Shown here piece after piece: positions 7,880 to 16,343 of a stretch of DNA of 64,000 nt. The notes beneath the pieces were generated by a model. It was not told the DNA's origin and ran no database searches. It saw only the letters and a list, made by a program, of their open reading frames with translations. The position numbers were made by a program, and so were the translations under genes. Position 1 is the stretch's first letter; each line of letters starts with the position of its first letter. Source of the stretch: Neolewinella lacunae (GTDB taxonomy: Bacteria; Bacteroidota; Bacteroidia; Chitinophagales; Saprospiraceae); contig NZ_JACSIT010000139.1 of NCBI RefSeq assembly GCF_014349155.1, positions 40,666 through 104,665 of the forward strand, in the 5' to 3' direction.

Positions 7880-10800
7880 TTACTGTGGCACCCGCAGTAA
7901 TTTCAACGCAGCATTATTTCTAGCCACGAGAAAGGCCGGGCGGCCGCCAACGGTAATGGGACGAATGGCGCGGACCTCGCCATCAATGCGCAAATTCCCC
8001 AGGCGCTGGGTCCCGAGGACTCCCTCCGGGCTCACCGTCAGGGCCTGTACCGTGCTGGCGTCGTACCAGCCCATTTCGATGTTGGACCCCTTGAAATTAC
8101 CACCCACCAGCCAGGTGCTGCCGCCATTTTCCATGGCTGGCATCCGGGCGGCCGCGCCGAGGGTGGAATACTGGAGGGGATCGGGGAGCAGTTCGGTGGA
8201 GAAATTGCCGTTGCCGTCGTTGGCCAGGTAGGCGCTTTCCAACTGGGTGACCTGAATTTTTTTGGCCTTCGTCAGTTTGTCCTTCCCAAAAATTTCGTCC
8301 ATGCTGGATTTGGCCATGTCCTGGGCAAAGAGGTAGCGCTTCTTCATGGACGGAAACTGCTTCATCAATTCGGAGTGGCTGGCGAAAGGGATTTCCACCC
8401 CTTTCACGTAATAGGTCAGCACCTGGTCGAGTTTCTCATCGCCATCAAAATCGTTGAGGTAGAGGGAAAGCGGAGTTTGGGGGGTGGGTTTGAATTTGTT
8501 GTTCGCGCCCAGGTTACCCGCCAGGATATCCAGGTCGCCGTCACCGTCAAAGTCGGCCGCCTCTACCGTATTCCACCAGCCGGCTACGGTAGTGAGTTCC
8601 CGCCGGACGAAGCGGTCGCCCTCGTTTTGAAACAGCAAAATGGGCTCCCAGTCTACGGCCAGGAGGAGGTCCTGGTCTCCGTCCTGGTCCAGATCCACCC
8701 ACTGCCCGTCTTTCACCATGCCTGCTGCGGGTAGTTCTGGGGACCAGTCGGCAGTGCGGTCCTCGAATTGTCCGTTGCCCAGGTTGATGAAGAGGTAGGA
8801 GGCCGGGATTTCTCCGTAGAACCGGGGAACGACGCGGCCGGCAAAGAAGAGGTCCGTAAGCCCATCACCATTGACGTCGGCGGGCAACACCCGGGAGGCG
8901 GTCATGAAGAGGTCGGGGAAAACAGCCTGCCGGGTAAATTCGCCTTGGCCGTTGTTCACGTAGACGCGCTGGCCGCGGGGCTCCTGGTTGGCAAAGTACT
9001 CGTTGCCGCCGGCGGCGACCACCAGATCGAGATCGCCGTCATTTTCCAGGTCAAAAAAGGCAGCATCAACGTCTTCAAAAATGCTGTCCTGGTAAATTGC
9101 CCGAGCATCGCTTTGCTGAAAGGACCCGTCGGGCCGTTGGAGGTACAGGGCGCTGTGAAAGCGTTTGGAAGACCCCACGAAGAAGTCGTCTAACCCATCG
9201 CCATTCACATCGCCCACCGCCAGGGCTGGCCCTTCGGTGGAGACCATGTGGGGAATGAGGGGCTCGCGCGTAAAGTCGACGAAGGGATTTTCCTCGTGGA
9301 AAAAGTCAATACCAGTTTCCTGCGTAATGTCCTCCAGCGCCAGTTCAGCAGGACTGGCCACGGTACGCCGCGAAAAGTCGTAGGCAGGCAAGCCCGCCTC
9401 CCAGGCAACCGTCAGCAGGGTGTCGTATTGCACCGTCGGCATACGGGTGTAAGTGCGGTCGGGCCAGACGACAAGAATGGAGTCAATGTCTTCTACCCCC
9501 CCCAGGCCAAGGTGCAGGGGGCCGGCGCTGCTGGATTGGTAGCCGCGCACGGGGTAATTTTCATAAATCTTACGACTACCAGCGGCATAAACGATGGCAG
9601 AAGCCCCGATGGCATTGCGGTTGCCAGTGGGTCCGCGCAAGTCCAATTGTAAATAATGCCCCCGCCCGGGCTGGCCATTGATGAGGTTCTCGTACACGAA
9701 GGGCTCGTCGTCAATGTTGTTGGTCACCACGTCCAGATCCCCGTCGTTGTCCAGGTCGGCCACTATGGCGCTGCTGGAGTAGGATACTGCGCCGTTGCGT
9801 ACCACCTCGCTGAGGTCTTCAAAGCGCAGATTGGCCTGGTTGCGGTAAAACTTGTTCTTTATTTTGACCTCTGGCATTTTATCCACGTAGGAAAGATCAT
9901 CCTTATTGATGTCATTGAAGCTTTCCTTGAATTTGAGGTCATCGTTGGTCTTGAAGTTGATGTAATCGATGTCGTTCATCCGCCGGGGAATGCCGTTGCT
10001 GACGAACAAATCCTTCAGCCCGTCGTGGTCCATATCGAAGAAAAGCGGGGCCCAAGACCAGTCCGTAGCGTGAATACCCGCAAAGGCCCCGATCTCACTG
10101 AAGGAACCGTCACCGTTGTTCAGTTGCAGGGTATTGCGCGAAAACTGGGGGTTGTACCCGAAACCGAGCTTGAATTTAAAGACGTCAAAACCGTCTTCGC
10201 CCAACGAGCTTTTCAGGATGACCGGGTCTTCGGGCAACATATCGAGGGAAAGGATTTCCGCGTTGCCGTCGTTGTTGAGGTCGGCAATATCCACGCCCAT
10301 GGAAAAGCGGCTGGTGTGCTGGATTTGCTCGGTGAGCACTTCCCGGAAGGTGCCGTCCTGGTTGTTGAGATAGAGATAGTCGTTTTCGTGAAAGTCGTTG
10401 CCGATGTAGAGATCGGGCCAGCCATCGCCGTTTATGTCGCCTGCCGCGACGCCCAGCCCGTAGCCAACGACGGAGCTGATGATGCCCGCGCTGGCGGTGA
10501 TGTCGGTAAAACGCCCGCCGTCGTTGCGCAGCAGCCGGTCTCCCGACAAGGGGTGGGGGGCGTCTTTGAGGCCCGCCCTTTTGCCGAAGGTGCCGTTCTG
10601 GTGCAGGGAGTGGTTGAGTTGAAAAAGGTCCAGATCGCCGTCCAGGTCGTAATCAAAAAAAGTGGCCTGGGTACCGAAACCGACCAGGTCCAGCCCGTAT
10701 TCGGCGGCCATATCCTTGAAAACCGGCGTGCCGTTTTCGATGCCTTGGCAGACGTAAAGCTGGTTGCTGCCTTGCAGGACGAGGTAATTGCCTACCTGCG

Positions 10801-11218
10801 AGACGTAGATGTCCAGCAGACCATCTTGGTTGATATCGACTACGGAGGCTCCGGTCGTCCAGCCGCTTTGGCCCGCGAGGCCCGCTTCTGCGCCGACCGG
10901 ACGAAACTTCAACTGGCCTTCGTTGAGATACATTTTGTTCTCCCCCATGTTGCTGGTGAAGAACAAATCGATCAGGCCATCCTGGTTGAAATCCCCGGCG
11001 GCGAGGCCACCACCGTTGTAGAAATACATGTAATTGAAAACGTTGAACTCCGGGCTAAGGGTCAGGGTATTCCGAAAATCCAGGCCAGTCTCCGCCTGTC
11101 GCAGCAACTGAAAAGGAGGCTGGCTGGCTGGGGCCTCATTTTTCGGTTCGCAATTCACTAAAGCCAAGCCCAACCATAGTAATAGTCCTGCTTTTAAAAA
11201 GGAATTCATTCCTTGCAT
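7880..11218 (-). CDS. FG-GAP/VCBS repeat lipoprotein with ASPIC/UnbV domain (copy 2)
   Basis: A large surface or periplasmic lipoprotein of about 1112 residues. Seen: a lipobox (LALVNC), then two sets of beta-propeller FG-GAP repeats carrying calcium-type loops such as DFNQDGLIDLFF, DYDLDGDLDLFQ, DVNGDGLDDFFV and DFDGDGDLDILA. Between the sets lies an ASPIC/UnbV segment (RNAIGASAIVYAAGSRKIYENYPVRGYQSSS and VVWPDRT). The start at 11218 gives a sensible n-region; an upstream ATG (11239) and a downstream one (11209) are also possible. It is a paralogue of the gene just upstream, which has nearly the same length and domain order, about 43 bases away. Such proteins often accompany SusC/SusD units in this phylum. 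Their ligands are mostly unknown, and glycan or protein binding is inference. Confidence 0.88.
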   Translation of the reverse strand: MQGMNSFLKAGLLLWLGLALVNCEPKNEAPASQPPFQLLRQAETGLDFRNTLTLSPEFNVFNYMYFYNGGGLAAGDFNQDGLIDLFFTSNMGENKMYLNEGQLKFRPVGAEAGLAGQSGWTTGASVVDINQDGLLDIYVSQVGNYLVLQGSNQLYVCQGIENGTPVFKDMAAEYGLDLVGFGTQATFFDYDLDGDLDLFQLNHSLHQNGTFGKRAGLKDAPHPLSGDRLLRNDGGRFTDITASAGIISSVVGYGLGVAAGDINGDGWPDLYIGNDFHENDYLYLNNQDGTFREVLTEQIQHTSRFSMGVDIADLNNDGNAEILSLDMLPEDPVILKSSLGEDGFDVFKFKLGFGYNPQFSRNTLQLNNGDGSFSEIGAFAGIHATDWSWAPLFFDMDHDGLKDLFVSNGIPRRMNDIDYINFKTNDDLKFKESFNDINKDDLSYVDKMPEVKIKNKFYRNQANLRFEDLSEVVRNGAVSYSSSAIVADLDNDGDLDVVTNNIDDEPFVYENLINGQPGRGHYLQLDLRGPTGNRNAIGASAIVYAAGSRKIYENYPVRGYQSSSAGPLHLGLGGVEDIDSILVVWPDRTYTRMPTVQYDTLLTVAWEAGLPAYDFSRRTVASPAELALEDITQETGIDFFHEENPFVDFTREPLIPHMVSTEGPALAVGDVNGDGLDDFFVGSSKRFHSALYLQRPDGSFQQSDARAIYQDSIFEDVDAAFFDLENDGDLDLVVAAGGNEYFANQEPRGQRVYVNNGQGEFTRQAVFPDLFMTASRVLPADVNGDGLTDLFFAGRVVPRFYGEIPASYLFINLGNGQFEDRTADWSPELPAAGMVKDGQWVDLDQDGDQDLLLAVDWEPILLFQNEGDRFVRRELTTVAGWWNTVEAADFDGDGDLDILAGNLGANNKFKPTPQTPLSLYLNDFDGDEKLDQVLTYYVKGVEIPFASHSELMKQFPSMKKRYLFAQDMAKSSMDEIFGKDKLTKAKKIQVTQLESAYLANDGNGNFSTELLPDPLQYSTLGAAARMPAMENGGSTWLVGGNFKGSNIEMGWYDASTVQALTVSPEGVLGTQRLGNLRIDGEVRAIRPITVGGRPAFLVARNNAALKLLRVPQ

Positions 11219-11261
11219 GGTATGTTTTTTTGCCGGCAAATCTTCCCGGAAGACCGTCCTT

Positions 11262-14200
11262 TTACTGAACGGGCGCGTTTTCCAACCTAAACACCTGCGG
11301 GGGGGCGTCGTTTACGGTGGCCACCAGATAGGCCCTCCCCCCGATGCTGATGCGGGTCAGCGACTTCATATCGCCGGCCACGGTAAAACCGCTGCGCTGG
11401 TTGGGCAGGAGGGCAAAATTGCCTTGGTTGTCGTTGAGTAACACGTGGCCGTAGCTCGCGTCGAGCTGCGAAAATTGGGGGAGAAAACCGGAAAAATTAC
11501 CGCCCATTATCAGGTCAGTCGCTCCGTCGCCATTGACGTCCGTACAGCTGATGTCACAAACGCACGAGAGCTGAACCTCCTTGGGCAAGGGGCGCAGGGT
11601 AAATTGCCCGTTGCCCTCATTGATGGCTACGGCGGATTTGAAGTAGTTGGCCTCCAGCACGCGGGCTTTTCCCAGCGCTTCGTGCGTAAAGAGATCCTGT
11701 ATCGATTTTTTGGCGTATTCCTCGTGTTTGAGGATGGTCTTTTTCAGGCCCGGCAGTTCGGCGGTCAGGTTACGGCGCATGGCCAGCGGCATATCTTTTC
11801 CGTCCAGGTGCTGCGTCATGATTTTTTCGGTGCGTCCGTTGTTGTCAAAGTCCGCCACCCAGAGTTTAGCGGGGTGTTCGGCGTCGGCGCTGAAGTAAAA
11901 ATTCTCGCCCCGGTTGCCCAGGATGAAGTCCTGGTCGCCGTCGCCGTCCACGTCGGCAGCTTCAATGACGTACCACCAGCCGGCGTAGTTGGCCAGGTTG
12001 GTTTCCATTTCTTCCAGTTTTTGGCCGTTGAAAGTAAAGAAGCGGGGCGTTCCCCATTCACTTACAATGGCCAGGGCGCGGGCGCGGGTGCCGGGCCCGT
12101 TGTCGAGCGATGTCCAGACCGCATCAGTGACCATCCCTACGGATGCCAAAACCGGTGCTTGCTCCCGGGTAACGTCGCGGAACGATCCCGTGCCGTTGTT
12201 TTCGTAGAGGAAGCTGACGGTCTGGGCGGCGTAGTCCTGGGGTTTGCCGCGGGTCCCGACGAAGAGGTCGAGGTCGCCGTCACCGTCGTAATCCAGCGGC
12301 ACGGCCACGGAGGTATTGTAGGCGTAACGGGGCAGCGAATTGCTGCGCATGCTGAAGTTGCCCGCCCCGTCGTTGAACAAGAGCTTATCCCCCAGAAAGG
12401 GGGAATTGACGCCATCAAAGTTGCCGCCCGATCCGGCAAAAATATCCAGATCGCCGTCGCCATCAGCGTCAAACAAGGCGATCCCCGTGTCTTCCGTTTC
12501 CGATAGCTGCCGGAAAATGGATTGCTCCTGCAAGACCAGTTTGCCGTCTTGCTGAAAGTACAATTGGGCGGCCTGGTAGCGGGCACCGCCGATAAAGAGA
12601 TCGTCTTGGCCATCGCCGTTGAGGTCTCCGCTGGCGGCAATGGGGCCTTCGTTGGTCAGGGAACGGATGACTAAGCCTTCGTTGAGCAAGTCCAGGTAAT
12701 CGTCTTCCCGATGGGCAATAAGTCCCAGGTCTACCGGCGTAAACGGGCGGTCGGCCAACTCCGTCTGGGCCGACTTATCCGCAGGAGCCCGGCGGGTGGC
12801 GGAAGCATAGTCGATGGTAAGCAGGGTATTGGCCGCAGGTTGCAGCAGGGTGCTGACCGTCCGATCTGGCCAGGTCACGCGGAGGGAATCTGCTCCTGGC
12901 CCTTGCCCCAGACCGAAAATGGCTTTGTAGTCCACGCTCGACTGAAATCCACGCGTGGGCATAACCTGAGCAGACTTTACTTCCTCTCCTTGGAAAACGT
13001 CAATGCGGGCACCAACGGCGAAGGTGTTTGTTCCGCTGCCCTTCAGGAGAACGGAGAGGTGCTGGTTGGCTAGCGTTTCTGAGCGGTTTTGCATCAGGAA
13101 GGTTTCCTGATTGACGTTGTTGACAACCAGGTCCAGGTCGCCGTCGTTGTCGAGGTCGCCGTAGGCAGCACCGTTGGAGAAGGAGGGCAGATCGCCGCCC
13201 CAGCTGAGGGTTACGTCGGTGAAGCTGAGGTCGCCGTTGTTCCGGAAAAACTTATTGGCGAGGGGCTCGGAAGGCATCTGGGCCAGGACTTTGTCAAAGG
13301 ATTCCTTCTCTCCGGTCAGTACCATTTTCTGAACGACGTCGTTGGCGAAAAAGTCGATAAAATCCTGGTTGGTCAGGTTGTGGTAAATGCCGTTGCAGAC
13401 GAAAATATCCCGTAAGCCATCGTTATCGGCGTCGAAGAGGAGTGCTCCCCAGCTCCAGTCGGTAGCCTCCACGCCGGCGAAGTGGGCGATTTCGCTGAAT
13501 ACCCCGTTGCCCGTATTGAGCTGGAGGGTGTTGTGCATGTATTGGTTGTAGAAACCGCGTTGTTTTTTGAGTTCAAAGACGTTGAGGTCTTCGAATTGTA
13601 CCGTGGTTTTACGGCGATAGTCGCTTTCGGGCAACATCTCGGTGGCGAAGATCTCCGGCGCACCGTCGTTGTTAAGGTCGGCCATATCCGCCCCCATGGA
13701 GGCCAGGCTGAGGTGGCGGGTGCGCTGTTCTACTTCTTCGCGGAAGGTGCCGTCTTGCTGGTTGATGTAGAGATAGTCCCGCTCAAAGAAGTCGTTGGAG
13801 ACGTAGAGGTCGGGGTAAAGATCGCCGTTTACGTCGCCGACGGTGATGCCCAGCCCGAAACCGATGAGGCTGCCGTAGATGCCCGCAGCTTCGCTGACGT
13901 CGGTGAATTTGCCATTGTCGTTGCGCATTAATTTGTCGCCGCCCCCTTTAAGGAAGTCGCGGACTTTCCAGTCGCGGGCGTACAGTTCGCGGTTGTTGCT
14001 GTAGTTGAGGGTGTTAACGGGGATGAAGCTGTTGTTGAGGATGTAGGCATCCAGGTCGCCGTCCAGGTCGTAATCGAAGAAGGCGACGTGGGTGGTGTAG
14101 CCTTCGTCGGCCAGGCCAAATTCCGTGGCAGCTTCGCGGAAGGTGCCGTCCTGGTTATTGATGAAGAGGCTGTTTTTCTGGTCGCTGCCCTTTTGGAAGC

Positions 14201-14618
14201 CGGCGTTGCAGACGTAGATGTCGAGCCAGCCATCGGCATTGAGATCCACCATTGCTACGCCGGTGCTCCATTTGTCGGCCAGTTCAATGCCTGCGGTGGT
14301 GGAGACGTCGTCAAATTTCCAGTTGCCCCGGTTGAGGTAGAGCTTATTGGGGCCCATGTTGGCGGTGAGGAAGACGTCGGCCAGGCCGTCGTTGTTGACG
14401 TCGCCGATGGCTACTCCGCCGCCGTTGTAAAAATTGCGGTAGTTGAAGATGTTGAAATCGGAGGAATTGACCACCTCGTTTTTGAAGGCCAGGCCGGTGG
14501 TGGCGGCGGGCATCAGGTCAAAAAGGCGTGGGCCATTTGCAACGGAGTTCTCCTGCCCTCCCTTGCTCCCACAAGCCAAACACAGCACCAGCGTCAGCGC
14601 CCCAATAAGGTACTTCAT
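11262..14618 (-). CDS. FG-GAP/VCBS repeat lipoprotein with ASPIC/UnbV domain (copy 1)
   Basis: An 1118-residue lipoprotein. Seen: signal and lipobox (VLCLACGS), propeller repeats with calcium-loop motifs (DVNNDGLADVFL, DLNADGWLDIYV, DYDLDGDLDAYI, DLNGDGQDDLFI, DYDGDGDLDLFV, DVDGDGDQDFIL), and a central UnbV-type segment (FAVGARIDVF, MPTRGFQSSVDYK, VTWPDRT). The C-terminal third carries the family sequence KTILKHEEYAKKSIQDLF, also present in similar form in copy 2. It starts after a terminator-like hairpin that separates it from susD, so it may be expressed at a lower level than the Sus genes or from its own promoter. A duplication gave rise to the pair, and the copies have since diverged well beyond DNA similarity. 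Confidence 0.88.
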   Translation of the reverse strand: MKYLIGALTLVLCLACGSKGGQENSVANGPRLFDLMPAATTGLAFKNEVVNSSDFNIFNYRNFYNGGGVAIGDVNNDGLADVFLTANMGPNKLYLNRGNWKFDDVSTTAGIELADKWSTGVAMVDLNADGWLDIYVCNAGFQKGSDQKNSLFINNQDGTFREAATEFGLADEGYTTHVAFFDYDLDGDLDAYILNNSFIPVNTLNYSNNRELYARDWKVRDFLKGGGDKLMRNDNGKFTDVSEAAGIYGSLIGFGLGITVGDVNGDLYPDLYVSNDFFERDYLYINQQDGTFREEVEQRTRHLSLASMGADMADLNNDGAPEIFATEMLPESDYRRKTTVQFEDLNVFELKKQRGFYNQYMHNTLQLNTGNGVFSEIAHFAGVEATDWSWGALLFDADNDGLRDIFVCNGIYHNLTNQDFIDFFANDVVQKMVLTGEKESFDKVLAQMPSEPLANKFFRNNGDLSFTDVTLSWGGDLPSFSNGAAYGDLDNDGDLDLVVNNVNQETFLMQNRSETLANQHLSVLLKGSGTNTFAVGARIDVFQGEEVKSAQVMPTRGFQSSVDYKAIFGLGQGPGADSLRVTWPDRTVSTLLQPAANTLLTIDYASATRRAPADKSAQTELADRPFTPVDLGLIAHREDDYLDLLNEGLVIRSLTNEGPIAASGDLNGDGQDDLFIGGARYQAAQLYFQQDGKLVLQEQSIFRQLSETEDTGIALFDADGDGDLDIFAGSGGNFDGVNSPFLGDKLLFNDGAGNFSMRSNSLPRYAYNTSVAVPLDYDGDGDLDLFVGTRGKPQDYAAQTVSFLYENNGTGSFRDVTREQAPVLASVGMVTDAVWTSLDNGPGTRARALAIVSEWGTPRFFTFNGQKLEEMETNLANYAGWWYVIEAADVDGDGDQDFILGNRGENFYFSADAEHPAKLWVADFDNNGRTEKIMTQHLDGKDMPLAMRRNLTAELPGLKKTILKHEEYAKKSIQDLFTHEALGKARVLEANYFKSAVAINEGNGQFTLRPLPKEVQLSCVCDISCTDVNGDGATDLIMGGNFSGFLPQFSQLDASYGHVLLNDNQGNFALLPNQRSGFTVAGDMKSLTRISIGGRAYLVATVNDAPPQVFRLENAPVQ

Positions 14619-14638
14619 AGTAAAGATAGGTAAGTAGT

Positions 14639-14678
14639 AAAAAGGAGAGAGCGAGCGGATGGTCCACTCGCTCTCTCC
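14639..14678 (-). terminator. Intrinsic terminator between susD and the FG-GAP pair
   Basis: A perfect 12-bp stem (14644-14655 with 14667-14678) has an 11-base loop and on the minus strand is followed by TTTTTACT. It lies between the susD stop and the FG-GAP start, so most Sus transcripts may end here. Confidence 0.8.
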
Positions 14679-14724
14679 GGCCAGGCAGGGTCATTTCATA
14701 GCAATGGCCCTTCCAATTTCCTGG

Positions 14725-16218
14725 TTAGTATCCAGGGTTCTGCTGCAGGTTGGGGTTAGAGTCCAGGGCCTGTTGCGGGATCGGGAAGAGTACGCGGGTG
14801 GGGTCGCTACTGGTCTTTTCCGTCCAGCTGTCGGTGAAGGTTCCGAAACGTACCTGGTCGATGCGACGGAGGCCTTCCCAGTAGGTTTCGAAGCTGCGCT
14901 CGGCCAGCATAGCTGCTTCGTCAATGGAGCCCAAGGTGGCACCACCGCGGGCGGTACGCATTGCGTTGATGGTGGCGAGGGCACCGGCGCTGTCTCCTTT
15001 GCGGAGTTGCGCTTCGGCCTTGTTCAGCTGCGCTTCGGCGTAGCGGAGGATGATGTATTTAGAAGCGCGGGCGGGGTGGTACTTGATGACGCGGATACCC
15101 TGGGCAGTTGGTGCGCCGGCGAGTTTCACCTCTTCGGTGAACTGGAGGGGCATCTGCGTGCGGGTATCAATAATGATATTGCCGTTGTCATCAAACTGCT
15201 GTCCTTGGAGCATACCGACGCCAATGCCGGAGAAGGCCGTTCCATCGGGCGTCGCGTCCCGGCCGAAGCGGGGGTCGTTCTGGTCCCACTGGTCGTAGAA
15301 ATCAGAAATGGTGGTGAAGCCGTTCCAGCCGGAGGGGTTTTGGCTGTAGTGAAGCGTCATCATCCAGCGGTTCTGGCCGGAGCCTTGGTTGCTGACGAGG
15401 ATGGGCTCTTTGTCGGTGCCAACTTCCCAGATGCTGAAGTAATCGTCGTCGAACTCGTAGCCTTCGGCCGTGAGGAGATCCGCGTACTGAATCACTTTGT
15501 CGAGGTCTGCGGGATCGTGCTGGTAGGGACCAGCGGGGTCGGCGGCCGTGTAAACGGCTTTATTGAGGTACATCCGGGTCAGGATGGCGTAAGCGGCTGC
15601 TTTGCTGCCACGGATGTTCTCGCCGGGCCCCACGCTGGGCAGGTTGCTGATGGCACCTTCTACCCTCTCGATGGCACGGTTGAGTGCTTCGGAACGGGAA
15701 AGGACGCGGGGAAGGACGTCCACGCCTTCGTCGAATTCACGGAAAGGAACCTGACCGTAGAGGTCAAGTACGTGCCAGATGTAGAACCCTTGCAGGAAGT
15801 TGGCCTGGGCAGCTTGCTCCGCATTGGGGTTGGAAGCCAGGATTTCTGCAGTTTTGAAGATCCGCTGGTTGAGGGCGTTCCAGGCGTTGAGCACCTGCTC
15901 GTGGGTAGGGTCCCAGGAGTGTGCGTGCAGGGTACGCCATACGCCGTTGTCTCCCCAGTCTACCCCACGAGTAGGTGGGATCATCTCATCGGAAGGGTGC
16001 TGGAAAAGGCTGTAAAGATTGGCCTGGTCGGTGAAGACGCTCAGGTCGTTGTACGCCGCTTCGATTAACTGCGCAGGGTCTCCTGCGCTCGCGCCGCCGG
16101 AAGACTCAATGACGACCGAGTCAATCTCTTCAACCTGAAGGTCGGTACAACTATTGAAGGCAAAAAAGGAAAAAGCCACCGTGGCGATAATTCCTTTTGA
16201 AAGATAGTTAGACTTCAT
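14725..16218 (-). CDS. SusD/RagB family outer-membrane nutrient-binding lipoprotein
   Basis: A 497-residue lipoprotein that caps a SusC channel and binds its nutrient at the cell surface. Seen: a signal ending in the lipobox FNSC, then the Sus-type helical repeat scaffold. Examples are LIEAAYNDL near residue 52, a long helical region with RSEALNRAIERVEGAI and AAAYAILTRMYLNKA, and the C-terminal block YIILRYAEAQLNKAEAQLRKGDSAGALATINAMR, typical of RagB/SusD. The C-terminus DPTRVLFPIPQQALDSNPNLQQNPGY is the usual family ending. It lies directly downstream of its susC partner. No glycoside hydrolase is nearby, so the substrate may be a peptide, protein or unknown glycan. Confidence 0.93.
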   Translation of the reverse strand: MKSNYLSKGIIATVAFSFFAFNSCTDLQVEEIDSVVIESSGGASAGDPAQLIEAAYNDLSVFTDQANLYSLFQHPSDEMIPPTRGVDWGDNGVWRTLHAHSWDPTHEQVLNAWNALNQRIFKTAEILASNPNAEQAAQANFLQGFYIWHVLDLYGQVPFREFDEGVDVLPRVLSRSEALNRAIERVEGAISNLPSVGPGENIRGSKAAAYAILTRMYLNKAVYTAADPAGPYQHDPADLDKVIQYADLLTAEGYEFDDDYFSIWEVGTDKEPILVSNQGSGQNRWMMTLHYSQNPSGWNGFTTISDFYDQWDQNDPRFGRDATPDGTAFSGIGVGMLQGQQFDDNGNIIIDTRTQMPLQFTEEVKLAGAPTAQGIRVIKYHPARASKYIILRYAEAQLNKAEAQLRKGDSAGALATINAMRTARGGATLGSIDEAAMLAERSFETYWEGLRRIDQVRFGTFTDSWTEKTSSDPTRVLFPIPQQALDSNPNLQQNPGY

Positions 16219-16244
16219 GTCTTGTTTATTTAGGAAAGTAAACG

Positions 16245-16316
16245 GACAAAAATGTTAATGCACTTGGGAAGAATACCCAGAAATTCCAGGCCAATATACG
16301 CCCAAATGCATTAACA
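16245..16316 (-). terminator. Terminator-like long hairpin between susC and susD
   Basis: A 16-bp inverted repeat (16253-16268 with 16301-16316, one G-U pair in the transcript) encloses 32 bases and is followed on the minus strand by TTTTTG. It could attenuate readthrough from susC into susD or protect mRNA ends. Confidence 0.65.
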
Positions 16317-16343
16317 ATTTGTCAGTTTAACTTCATAAGTTAA

